Shown here piece by piece: positions 33,252 through 42,330 of a stretch of 64,000 nucleotides of DNA; positions within the stretch are counted from its first letter, which is position 1, and each line of letters starts with the position of its first letter. The stretch is from assembly GCA_036735545.1 (NCBI GenBank), contig DAINOD010000002.1:62001-126000 (forward strand), read 5' to 3'. The stretch comes from Rubrimonas sp036735545. GTDB taxonomy: Bacteria; Pseudomonadota; Alphaproteobacteria; Rhodobacterales; Rhodobacteraceae. Below the pieces are notes generated by a model, which saw only the letters and a list, made by a program, of their open reading frames with translations, did no database searches and was not told the origin of the DNA. The translations under genes were made by a program, and so were the position numbers.

Positions 33252-34552
33252 CCGGGGGCCCCGCCCAGCGCGCGGGCGGCCTCGGCGGCTGCGGCGGCGG
33301 GGTCGAAGCGCAGCGCCGCCGCCCATCCGCCCTCGACCGGGGCGAGCCGGTCCAGCGCCTGCGCAAGCGTCTCGTCGGGCCAAGCGGCGACCGCCCGTTT
33401 CACCAGGGCCTGCGCCTCGGCCCGCGGCATCCGCGCGGCGAGGATGAAACTCGCCGCCTCGGCGAAGGCGGCGCCGCCCTGCCCCGCCAGCGCCGCCGCC
33501 ATCCGCTGCGGGTCCGGCGCGAGCGCGGGCGCCAGCGCCTCGGCGTGGCGCAGGCAGGCGCCGGTCGCGACCAGCAATTGCGGCAGGACCAGCCACTCCA
33601 GCATCCAGGCCGGGCCGTCGCGCTCCTCGGCATGGGGCTGGTGCAAGGGGCCGACCAGCGCCCCGGCGAGGCGGGCGAGCGCGAGGATCGCCTCCGCGCC
33701 GACCGGGTTGGCCTTGTTGGGCATGGTGGAGGAGCCGCCGGCGGCGCCCGCCCGCGCCTCGCCCGCCTCGCCGCGGCCCATCAGCATGAGATCGCCCGCC
33801 ATCTTGGCCAGCGCGGCGCAGAGCCGGGCGCACCAGCCGGCCAGCGTCGCGAGGCCGTCGCGGTCGGTGTGCCAGCTCGGCCCGTCCGCCAGCCCCAGCT
33901 CGCGCGCGAGCGCCGCCGAGACCGCCGGCCCGTGCGGCGAGACGGCCGCGTTGGCGCCCACCGCGCCGCCGAACTGCACGCGCGCAACGCCGGCGCGCGC
34001 CGCCGGCAACTCGGCCGACAGCGCACCCAGCGGCTGCGCCCAGCGCGCGACGCGCAGGCCGAAGGTCGTCGGCGCGGCGATCTGGCTGCGGGTGCGGCCG
34101 GCCATCGGCAGATCAGCCCAGCGCGCCGAGGCCGCCGCCAGCGCCGCCCGCACCGCGCCGAGCCGCGGCGCGAAGCCGTCCAGCGCCGCCGCCAGCCGCA
34201 GCGCCAGCGCGCAGTCGGCGACATCCTGGCTGGTGGCGCCCCAGTGCAGCCAGCGCCCGGCCTGGGGATCGAGCCGGCCGCGCAGCGCCGCGACCAGCGC
34301 CGGAACCGCCACCCCGTCGCGCGCAGCGCCCGGCGCCAACGCATCCGCGTCCGGCGCCCAACCGTCGAGACCCGCGTCGATCGCCGCCGCCGCCGCGGAG
34401 GGGATCACCCCCAGCGCGCCCTGGGCCCGCGCCAGCGCCCGCTCGACGGCGACCATTGCGGCGATCTCGGCGGCGTCGTCGAACAGCGCGGCGGTGGGCG
34501 GATCGGACAACAGCGGGCCGAGCAGACGGCTGTCGAAGGGGCTCACGGCCAT
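33248..34552 (-). CDS. PcaB-like lyase (3-carboxy-cis,cis-muconate cycloisomerase / fumarase-aspartase superfamily)
   Basis: A 434-residue member of the fumarase/aspartase superfamily. The signature loop is GGSSTMPNKANPVGAEA, with GRTRSQIAAPTTFGLRVA and HWGATSQDVADCAL as the other active-site regions. The overall pattern is closest to PcaB, the 3-carboxymuconate cycloisomerase of the protocatechuate branch. No other pca gene is near, so the aromatic role is uncertain, and an adenylosuccinate-lyase-like role cannot be excluded. It starts five bases after argF and overlaps the HD gene. Confidence 0.75.
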   Translation of the reverse strand: MAVSPFDSRLLGPLLSDPPTAALFDDAAEIAAMVAVERALARAQGALGVIPSAAAAAIDAGLDGWAPDADALAPGAARDGVAVPALVAALRGRLDPQAGRWLHWGATSQDVADCALALRLAAALDGFAPRLGAVRAALAAASARWADLPMAGRTRSQIAAPTTFGLRVARWAQPLGALSAELPAARAGVARVQFGGAVGANAAVSPHGPAVSAALARELGLADGPSWHTDRDGLATLAGWCARLCAALAKMAGDLMLMGRGEAGEARAGAAGGSSTMPNKANPVGAEAILALARLAGALVGPLHQPHAEERDGPAWMLEWLVLPQLLVATGACLRHAEALAPALAPDPQRMAAALAGQGGAAFAEAASFILAARMPRAEAQALVKRAVAAWPDETLAQALDRLAPVEGGWAAALRFDPAAAAAEAARALGGAPG

Positions 34553-34557
34553 GGCGG

Positions 34558-35490
34558 CTAGAGCGCCCCGAGGCACCAGCGCAGGATGCCCTTCTGCGCG
34601 TGCAGCCGGTTCTCCGCCTCGTCGAAGATCACCGACTGCGGCCCGTCCATGACCGCCGCCGTAGCCTCCTCCTCGCGGTGAGCGGGCAGACAGTGCAGGA
34701 ACAGCGCGTCGGGCCTGGCGTGGGCCATCAGGGCGTCGTCGACGCGGTAGGGGCGCAGCATGTTGTGGCGCCGCTCCCGCGCCTCGCCGGTGTGGTGCAT
34801 GGACAGCCACGAATCGGTGATGACAGCGTCCGCGCCCGTCACCGCCTCGACCGGATCGCGGATCACACGCACGCGCGCGCCCTCGTCGCGGGCCCAGTCG
34901 AGATAGCGCGGCTCCACGTCCAGCGGCTCCGGGCAGGCCAGCGCCAGCTCGAAGTCGAAGCGCGCCGCCGCCTCGACGAAGGTCTGGGCGAGGTTGTTGC
35001 CGTCGCCCGCCCACGCCAGCTTCTTGCCGGCGATGGGGCCGCGATGCTCCTCGATGGTCATCACGTCGGCCATGATCTGGCAGGGGTGGCTGTCGTCGGT
35101 CAGCGCGTTGATGACCGGAACGGTCGCCGCCTCGGCCAGCTCCAGCAGCTTCTCGTGGCCGGAGGTGCGGATCATGATGGCGTCGACGTAGCGGCTGAGC
35201 ACCCGGCCGGTGTCGGACAGGCTCTCGCCGCGGCCGAGCTGCATCTCGGCGCCGTTCAGCAGCATGGTCTCGCCGCCCAGCTGGCGCATGGCCATGTCGA
35301 AGCTGACCCGGGTGCGGGTCGAGGGCTTCTCGAAGATCATCGCCAGCATCCGCCCCGCCAGCGGGCGCGCGTCGTCCGGCGTTCCCTTCGGCCGGCCGGC
35401 GCGCGCGGCCTTCATCGCGCGCGCCGCGTCCAGCATCGCCCGCAGCTCCGCCGCGGAGGACGCCCGGATGTCGAGGAAATGGCGGCTCAT
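34558..35490 (-). CDS. argF: Ornithine carbamoyltransferase
   Basis: A 310-residue enzyme that makes citrulline from ornithine and carbamoyl phosphate in arginine biosynthesis. Carbamoyl-phosphate binding is seen in FEKPSTRTRVSFD, ornithine/phosphate contacts in DDSHPCQIMADVMT, the ornithine loop in DSWLSMHH, and HCLPAHREEE is the family's C-terminal signature. Length is typical. The ATG overlaps the argD stop (ATGA), giving coupled expression of two consecutive steps of the pathway. Confidence 0.96.
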   Translation of the reverse strand: MSRHFLDIRASSAAELRAMLDAARAMKAARAGRPKGTPDDARPLAGRMLAMIFEKPSTRTRVSFDMAMRQLGGETMLLNGAEMQLGRGESLSDTGRVLSRYVDAIMIRTSGHEKLLELAEAATVPVINALTDDSHPCQIMADVMTIEEHRGPIAGKKLAWAGDGNNLAQTFVEAAARFDFELALACPEPLDVEPRYLDWARDEGARVRVIRDPVEAVTGADAVITDSWLSMHHTGEARERRHNMLRPYRVDDALMAHARPDALFLHCLPAHREEEATAAVMDGPQSVIFDEAENRLHAQKGILRWCLGAL

Positions 35491-36683
35491 GCCGCGTGGG
35501 CCTTCCTGACCGCGGCGCAGGCCGCCTCGATGCGCGCCACGCCCTCGTCGATTTCGTCGTCCGAGACGATCAGCGGGGGCAGCACGCGGGCCACGTTGTC
35601 CCCCGCGCCGACCAGCAGCACGCCCGCGTCGCGCGCGGCGGCCACCAGTTCGGTGTTGAGCGCGACGCAGCGCAGGCCGATCAGCAGCCCCTCGCCGCGC
35701 ACCTCGGCCACGACGTCCGGGTAGGCCGCGACCAGCCCCTCCAGCCGCTGGCGCAGCCGGCCGGCGGCGCGGCTGACGCGGGGCAGGAAGTCGGGCTCGG
35801 TCATCGTCGCCAGCACCGCCTCGCCCACCGCCATCGCCAGCGGGTTGCCGCCATAGGTGGAGCCGTGCGCGCCCGCGGTCATGCCGGCCGCGGCGCGCGC
35901 CGTCGCGAGGCACGCGCCGAGGGGAAAGCCGCCGCCGATGCCCTTGGCCGCAGCCATGATGTCGGGCGTCACGCCGGCCCATTCGTGCGCGAACAGCCTG
36001 CCGGTGCGGCCGTAGCCCGTCTGCACCTCGTCGAAGATCAGCAGGATGCCGTGCTCGTCGCATAGCGCGCGCAGGCCGCGCAGGCACTGGGGCGGCACGG
36101 GGCGCACGCCGCCCTCGCCCTGAACCGGCTCGATGATGATCCCGGCGGTGTGGGGCCCGATCGCCGCCTTCAGCGCCTCGTGGTCGCCGAAGGGGACGTG
36201 GTCGAAGCCGTCGGGCATCGGGCCGAAACCGTCGGTGTACTTGCGGTTCCCCGCCGCGGCGATGGTGGCGATGGTGCGGCCGTGGAACGAGCCCTCGAAG
36301 GCGATCAGGCGGAACCGCTCGGGGGCGCCGTTGTGGCTGTGGAACTTGCGCGCCATCTTGATCGCGCACTCCATCGCCTCCGCCCCGGAATTGGCGAAGA
36401 ACATGGTGTCGGCGAAGGTCAGCTCGACCAGCCGCTGCGCCAGCCGCTCCTGCCCCGGAATGCGGTAGAGGTTCGAGCTGTGCCAGATCTTGCCGGCCTG
36501 CTCGGTCAGCGCCGCCACCAGCCGCGGATGGGCGTGGCCCAGCGCGTTCACCGCGATCCCGGCCCCGAAGTCGAGGTAACGTCGCCCCGCCGCGTCGATC
36601 AGCCAGCAGCCCTCGCCGCGCGCGACCTCGATGGGCTGGCGGGCGTAGGTGGGCAGAACGGGGTGGATCGCGACGTCGGTCAA
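35487..36683 (-). CDS. argD: Acetylornithine aminotransferase
   Basis: A 398-residue class III PLP aminotransferase. Motifs include FANSGAEAMECAIKMAR (phosphate contact), FEGSFHGRT, IFDEVQTGYGRTG and the cofactor lysine in PDIMAAAKGIGGGFPLGA. It converts N-acetylglutamate semialdehyde to N-acetylornithine. The start is a TTG supported by a strong AGGGAGG five bases upstream (36689-36695). A longer GTG-led form from 36719 would place that ribosome-binding site inside the gene, and its extra residues do not look conserved. First gene of argD-argF-pcaB-like-HD; divergent from gcrA. Confidence 0.94.
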   Translation of the reverse strand: MTDVAIHPVLPTYARQPIEVARGEGCWLIDAAGRRYLDFGAGIAVNALGHAHPRLVAALTEQAGKIWHSSNLYRIPGQERLAQRLVELTFADTMFFANSGAEAMECAIKMARKFHSHNGAPERFRLIAFEGSFHGRTIATIAAAGNRKYTDGFGPMPDGFDHVPFGDHEALKAAIGPHTAGIIIEPVQGEGGVRPVPPQCLRGLRALCDEHGILLIFDEVQTGYGRTGRLFAHEWAGVTPDIMAAAKGIGGGFPLGACLATARAAAGMTAGAHGSTYGGNPLAMAVGEAVLATMTEPDFLPRVSRAAGRLRQRLEGLVAAYPDVVAEVRGEGLLIGLRCVALNTELVAAARDAGVLLVGAGDNVARVLPPLIVSDDEIDEGVARIEAACAAVRKAHAA

Positions 36684-36688
36684 GGCGG

Positions 36689-36695
36689 CCTCCCT
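36689..36695 (-). promoter_or_regulatory. Ribosome-binding site deciding the TTG start of argD
   Basis: AGGGAGG on the minus strand with five bases to the TTG at 36683. It is one of the strongest Shine-Dalgarno sequences in the window and fixes a non-ATG start for argD. Confidence 0.8.
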
Positions 36696-36868
36696 CGGCA
36701 GGCGTAATGGGAAAACCACGCGACGCGGACAGCGCGGCGGGGCCTGACGGTCGTAAAGGCGGCCCTGCGCGCCGTCAACGGCCGCTCGCTTGCGCTTGGG
36801 GCGCCTGCGGCTACATAAGCAGGTCGATTGATCGCGGTGCTGCCGCGGGGCCGATGGCGGGAGCGAAC

Positions 36869-37447
36869 ATGTCCTGGACCGACGAGCGCGTCGAGAAGCT
36901 GCAGCAGATGTGGGCGGAGGGCCAGTCCGCCGCGCAGATCGCCAAGACGCTGGGCGGGGTGACGCGCAACGCGGTCATCGGCAAGGTCCACCGGCTGGGG
37001 CTGTCCAACCGCGCGCCCTCTCCCCGCGCGCCCGGCGAGGGCGAACCGGGCGAGGCCGAGGCGCCGGCCGAGGCGCTGGCGGAGCCGGAGGCGCCCGCGT
37101 CCGAACCCGAGCCGGCGGTCGAACGGGAGGAGGAGCGCGTCGCCGAGAGCGCCCCGCGTCCGGTCCAGCGCGACCCGCTGCGCCGCGAGCCCGCCCCGAT
37201 GACCGAGGACCGGCTGGAGGTGCTCGCCAACCTCGCCGAGATCGAGAAGACGGCCCGGCGCGTCACCCTCATGGACCTGACCGAGCGGGTCTGCAAATGG
37301 CCGATCGGCGACCCCACCGATCCGAACTTCCGTTTCTGCGGCCTGCCCGCGCAGCCCGGCAAGCCCTATTGCGCCGCCCATGTGGCGGTCGCCTTCCAGC
37401 CGATGTCGAGCCGGCGCGACCGCGACCGCCACCGCGTGCGCGGCTGA
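36869..37447 (+). CDS. gcrA: GcrA cell cycle regulator
   Basis: A 192-residue GcrA protein, a sigma70-associated transcription regulator of alphaproteobacterial cell-cycle genes that responds to CcrM methylation. The N-terminal DNA-binding region reads MSWTDERVEKLQQMW, with VTRNAVIGKVHRLGLSNRA as recognition segment. The C-terminal polymerase-contact region has CKWPIGDPTDPNFRFCG and PYCAAH. A long acidic, proline-rich linker (about residues 55-115) joins them. The ATG at 36869 has GGGAG five bases upstream; another ATG at 36854 is less well placed. Confidence 0.94.
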   Translation: MSWTDERVEKLQQMWAEGQSAAQIAKTLGGVTRNAVIGKVHRLGLSNRAPSPRAPGEGEPGEAEAPAEALAEPEAPASEPEPAVEREEERVAESAPRPVQRDPLRREPAPMTEDRLEVLANLAEIEKTARRVTLMDLTERVCKWPIGDPTDPNFRFCGLPAQPGKPYCAAHVAVAFQPMSSRRDRDRHRVRG

Positions 37448-37465
37448 ACGGCGCTCCGGTTCGGC

Positions 37466-38827
37466 TCAGGGTCGCGCCGGATCGCCGGAATAGACCGGCA
37501 GCCAGACGGTGAAGCGCGCGCCCTCGCCCAGCGTGCTGGCGATATGCAGGTCGCCGCGGTGGCGGTTCACGATGTGCTTGACAATGGCCAGTCCCAGCCC
37601 CGTGCCGCCGCGCTCGCGCGAGCGGGCGACGTTGACGCGGTAGAAGCGCTCGGTCAGCCGGGGCAGGTGCTCGCGGGCGATGCCGGGGCCGGCGTCGACC
37701 ACGGTCAGGCCCACCATGCCGGCGCGCAACGGGTCGGGCTCGGCCTCCACGACGCGGATCGGCCCGTCGGCGCCGGCGTACTTGATGGCGTTGTCCAGCA
37801 GGTTGACGAAGACCTGCGCGATCTCGTCCCGGCTGCCCCGCACCACCAGCCCCTCGCGCGGCAGCGCCACCTCGATGCGCGCGCCATCGCCGGCGGCCAG
37901 CGGCGCCAGCCCCGAGGCGACCTCCCAGAACAGCGCCGCCACGTCGACCGGGTCGCGGGGACGGACATGTTCGTTGATCTCGATGCGGTTCAGCGACAGC
38001 AGGTCCTCGACAAGCCGCTTCATCCGGTCGGCCTGCGCCGCCATGATCGTGAGGAAGCGCTTCGTCGCCTCGGGGTCGTTGCGGGCGTGGCCCTGCAGCG
38101 TCTCGATGAAGCCGGTGATCGAGGCGAGTGGGGTCTTCAGCTCGTGGCTGGCGTTGGCGACGAAGTCGCGGCGCAGGGCCTCGGCCTTCGCCATGCGCGT
38201 GCGGTCTTCCAGCAGCACCAGCACGGCGGGGGCCCGAGGATCGGGGGCGGCGGCCACCGGCAGCGGGCGGATGGTGGCGTGGATGACGCGCTCCTTGCTG
38301 CGCAGCAGCGTCACCTCGATCTCGCTGGCGCGGTCCTCGTCGAAGGCGGCGGCGATGGCTTCGCTCAGCGCCGGCGCCCGCAGCGCCGCCGCGCCCTGCA
38401 GGCCGATCATCGAGCGATCCAGCATGTCGAGCGCGGCGGCGTTCTGGAACATCACCCGCCCGGTCGCGTCGAGCAGCACGAGCCCGCTCGGCAGCCGCTC
38501 CAGCAGGGCGCGTCCCAGCCCGGCCGGCAACCCTTCCACCTGCGGTCCCATCGGTTGGTAGGCCGGCGCCGGGGTCGCAGCGTCGGGCGCGGGCGGTGCG
38601 GACCGTGGCGACGCGGGCTGCGGGGTCTCGACGGCCGCCGTCTCGGCGACCGGGCCCTGCGCCGCGCCGGCGCGGCGCCGCACCAGGGCGGCCGCGCCAA
38701 GGCCTGTCGCGGCGCCGACGACCGCCGCCAGCGCCGCCGAGACGCCGACCGCGTCTCCGGCGGCCGCGGTTATCGCCGCGGCGAGCAGGGCGATGCCGCC
38801 GTCACGCAGTCCGAACGCAGACGTCAT
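37466..38827 (-). CDS. phoR: PhoR-type sensor histidine kinase
   Basis: A 453-residue kinase with two short N-terminal helices (about residues 10-48), a proline/alanine-rich linker, a PAS domain (LLERLPSGLVLLDATGRVMF) and a kinase core with His228 in VANASHELKTPLASITGFIE. The ATP site is complete: FVNLLDNAIKYA, VVDAGPGIA and GGTGLGLAIVKHIV. This architecture is that of PhoR, the phosphate-starvation sensor. No phoB, phoU or pst genes are next to it, so its partner is elsewhere, or it may serve another regulator. It is divergent from the DUF1178 gene. Confidence 0.85.
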   Translation of the reverse strand: MTSAFGLRDGGIALLAAAITAAAGDAVGVSAALAAVVGAATGLGAAALVRRRAGAAQGPVAETAAVETPQPASPRSAPPAPDAATPAPAYQPMGPQVEGLPAGLGRALLERLPSGLVLLDATGRVMFQNAAALDMLDRSMIGLQGAAALRAPALSEAIAAAFDEDRASEIEVTLLRSKERVIHATIRPLPVAAAPDPRAPAVLVLLEDRTRMAKAEALRRDFVANASHELKTPLASITGFIETLQGHARNDPEATKRFLTIMAAQADRMKRLVEDLLSLNRIEINEHVRPRDPVDVAALFWEVASGLAPLAAGDGARIEVALPREGLVVRGSRDEIAQVFVNLLDNAIKYAGADGPIRVVEAEPDPLRAGMVGLTVVDAGPGIAREHLPRLTERFYRVNVARSRERGGTGLGLAIVKHIVNRHRGDLHIASTLGEGARFTVWLPVYSGDPARP

Positions 38828-38947
38828 CGACGAACACTCCCCGGGGATCAGAACGTAGCACGGCCCGCGCGCGCCGCAGAAGCGACATGGCTTTCATCGC
38901 GCAGTCACATATGTCTGGAGGAATATCCCCGAGGAGGGTCTCCCGTC

Positions 38948-39385
38948 ATGATCCGCTATGCGCTCGCCTGCCGCGACGGACACGCTTTCGAAGCGTGGTT
39001 CCGCGACAGCGCCGCCTATGAGGCCCAGCGCGCCGCGGGGCTGGTCGCCTGCGCCGTGTGCGGGGGCGGGGAGGTCGAAAAGGCGGTGATGGCGCCGGGC
39101 CTCGCGCGCGCCGCCGGGGACCGCGGCGAGGAGCGGCGGAACCGGGCGCTCTCCGCCCCGGCCGATTCGGGGCCGGCCCTCGCGCTGGCCGAACTGCGCC
39201 GGAAGCTGGAGGCCGAGGCCGACTACGTCGGGCCGCGTTTCGCGGAGGAGGCGCGGCGGCTGCACGGCGAGGGCGAGCCGGCCCGGCCGATCTGGGGCGA
39301 GGCGACGCTGGGCGAGGCGCGCGCGTTGCTGGCGGACGGCGTGCCGGTCGCCCCGCTGCCCCACCTGCCGCGCCGGGACGACTGA
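38948..39385 (+). CDS. DUF1178 family protein
   Basis: A 145-residue soluble protein. The N-terminus MIRYALACRDGHAFEAWFRD, with a later CAVCGGGEVEKAVMAP, is diagnostic of DUF1178. The cysteines suggest a zinc-binding knuckle, although only two lie in CxxC form besides the one in ACRDGH. The C-terminal ARPIWGEATLGEARALLADG is also conserved in the family. Function unknown. A GAGGAGGG sequence precedes the ATG. The stop is one base from the FkbM-like gene. Confidence 0.88.
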   Translation: MIRYALACRDGHAFEAWFRDSAAYEAQRAAGLVACAVCGGGEVEKAVMAPGLARAAGDRGEERRNRALSAPADSGPALALAELRRKLEAEADYVGPRFAEEARRLHGEGEPARPIWGEATLGEARALLADGVPVAPLPHLPRRDD

Positions 39386-39386
39386 C

Positions 39387-40118
39387 ATGCTCGCGGGATG
39401 GCTCGGGGTGGCGCGCTCGCTGCGCGTCTACCGCCTCGACCGCAGGCACGCCGAGGGGCTGCGGCGGTTCTACGCGGCGTTCGTCCGCGAGGGCGATCTG
39501 GTCTTCGACGTCGGCGCCCATGCGGGCGACCGCATCGCCGCCTGTCGGGCGCTGGGCGCGCGCGTGGTGGCGGTGGAGCCGCAGGCGCGGATGATGCGGG
39601 TGCTGCGCCTGCTGCACGGCCGCGACCCGGGCGTGACGCTGCTGCGCGCCGCGCTCGGGCCCGCGGAGGGCGTCGCGACCCTGCAGGTGAACACGGCCAA
39701 TCCGACCGTCTCGACCCTCTCGACCGCCTTTACCCGCTCGGCGGAAGGGGCGCAGGGCTGGCAGGGTCAGCGCTGGGATGCGGCGGAGGAGGTCCCCCAA
39801 ACGACCCTCGACGCGCTGATCGCGGCGCACGGAGCCCCCGCCTTCGTCAAGATCGACGTGGAGGGCTACGAGGCGGAGGTGCTGGCGGGCCTGACCGCTC
39901 CGCCGCCGCTGTTGAGCTTCGAGGTGGTGACGGCGGCGCGGCAGGCCGGGCGCGAGGCGTTGGCCCGGGCGCTCGACCTAGGCTACGGCGCATTCAGGCT
40001 CTCGCTGGGCGAGACCCACGACTGGGCCGGCGACTGGATGGCGGGCGCGGCCATGGACGCGCTGCTCAGGGCGCTGCCCGACGCGGCCAATTCCGGCGAC
40101 GTCTACTGCCGGGCGTGA
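39387..40118 (+). CDS. FkbM-family SAM-dependent methyltransferase
   Basis: A 243-residue class I methyltransferase. The SAM-binding loop is LVFDVGAHAGDRIAACRALG, followed by VVAVEPQARMMRVLR and the FkbM-domain motif FVKIDVEGYEAEVLAGL. Members methylate hydroxyl groups of sugars, lipids or natural products; the acceptor here is unknown. It follows DUF1178 with only one base between, so the genes are co-transcribed. It ends 52 bases from the convergent amtB stop, with a strong palindrome between. Confidence 0.85.
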   Translation: MLAGWLGVARSLRVYRLDRRHAEGLRRFYAAFVREGDLVFDVGAHAGDRIAACRALGARVVAVEPQARMMRVLRLLHGRDPGVTLLRAALGPAEGVATLQVNTANPTVSTLSTAFTRSAEGAQGWQGQRWDAAEEVPQTTLDALIAAHGAPAFVKIDVEGYEAEVLAGLTAPPPLLSFEVVTAARQAGREALARALDLGYGAFRLSLGETHDWAGDWMAGAAMDALLRALPDAANSGDVYCRA

Positions 40119-40125
40119 GATGCGA

Positions 40126-40153
40126 CAGGCGCGCCGCCGCAGCGGCGCGCCTG
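40126..40153. terminator. Bidirectional hairpin between FkbM-like and amtB genes
   Basis: A perfect 12-bp stem (CAGGCGCGCCGC with GCGGCGCGCCTG) and a four-base loop, placed between two convergent genes. Neither side has a T run, so if it terminates transcription it does so as a GC hairpin, or it protects the 3' ends. Confidence 0.6.
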
Positions 40154-40170
40154 AAGACGAGTGCGACGGC

Positions 40171-41571
<1,401 letters not shown>

Positions 41572-41605
41572 GGATTTCCTCTCGGTATGAATGGTCCCGG
41601 ACCGC

Positions 41606-41944
41606 TCAGAGCGCATCTTCGCCCCGCTCGTCGGTGCGCACGCGCACGGCCTCCTTCAGATCGACGACGAAGATCTTGCCGTCGCCGATCTTGCCGGTGC
41701 GCGCGGTGCTGGAGATGGTCTCGACGATCTTGTCGACGGCGCCGTCGGGCGCGGCGATCTCAAGCTTGATCTTCGGCACGAAGTTCACGACGTACTCGGC
41801 GCCGCGGTAGATCTCGGTGTGGCCGCTCTGGCGTCCGTAGCCCTTCACCTCCGACACCATCAGCCCTTGCACGCCGATGCCGGTGAGCGCCTCGCGCACC
41901 TCTTCGAGCTTGAACGGTTTGATCACGGCGATGATCAGTTTCAT
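41606..41944 (-). CDS. glnK: Nitrogen regulatory PII protein GlnK
   Basis: A 112-residue PII protein. It begins MKLIIAVIKPFKLEEVREAL. The T-loop GRQSGHTEIYRGAEYVVNF places the uridylylated Tyr at 51, and the B-loop TARTGKIGDGKIFV is intact. It senses ATP/ADP and 2-oxoglutarate and controls AmtB and NtrB signalling. It sits directly upstream of amtB and is expressed from a near-perfect sigma-54 promoter about 50-65 bases upstream, consistent with nitrogen-limited expression and hence the GlnK name rather than GlnB. Confidence 0.95.
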   Translation of the reverse strand: MKLIIAVIKPFKLEEVREALTGIGVQGLMVSEVKGYGRQSGHTEIYRGAEYVVNFVPKIKLEIAAPDGAVDKIVETISSTARTGKIGDGKIFVVDLKEAVRVRTDERGEDAL

Positions 41945-42330
41945 GAGAATTCCCTCGCCTGCGCGAGCGTCACCCGCCCGCTTGACCGGCTGAAAGCAAT
42001 CGCCGTGCCAACACGGACCAGCGGGACCAAGCTTCTGATTTCGTTGCCGCCCGCTGCGCCGATGCCGCAGGAGTGCGCCCGCCTGACGCAGAGTGCGGCC
42101 GGGCGACGCCGCAAATCCGGGCAATGCCTGTAAACTGGGCAATCCGCACGCTCGGTGCGGGTCGCATTGCGCGGCGCCCCTTGACGCCCTTCACCGGCCC
42201 GTGACAGCCGCCATGAGAGGAGGACACAGCGCGACGGGATTCGCGCGCGCCCCGCTGCGCTTCGCAATTCCGCCCTTTTCGGCTAGGAGTAACGGCGAGC
42301 GGCCCGGCAGAGGCCGCCGAGAGGCGAGAC
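41945..42330. other. Divergent glnK / PBP intergenic region
   Basis: Non-coding stretch of 386 bases. It contains the sigma-54 promoter for glnK and a CGCAC-N5-GTGCG palindrome at about 42145-42159. It must also hold the promoter of the penicillin-binding protein gene, which I could not identify. No convincing small gene is seen. Confidence 0.7.
41996..42010 (-). promoter_or_regulatory. Sigma-54 (RpoN) promoter of glnK-amtB
   Basis: The minus strand reads TGGCACGGCGATTGC, a full match to the TGGCACG-N4-TTGC consensus. The -24 GG and -12 GC elements have the exact spacing. Transcription would start near 41985, giving a leader of about 40 bases before glnK. RpoN promoters need an activator such as NtrC. 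Confidence 0.9.

Noticed and set aside
35487..36719. Longer argD form starting with GTG at 36719
   Set aside because: The AGGGAGG ribosome-binding site lies between this GTG and the TTG at 36683, and the extra residues do not resemble the family N-terminus.
42145..42159. NtrC binding site upstream of glnK
   Set aside because: The CGCAC-N5-GTGCG palindrome is perfect, but the spacing between GCAC and GTGC is five bases rather than the seven of the NtrC consensus, so it cannot be called one.
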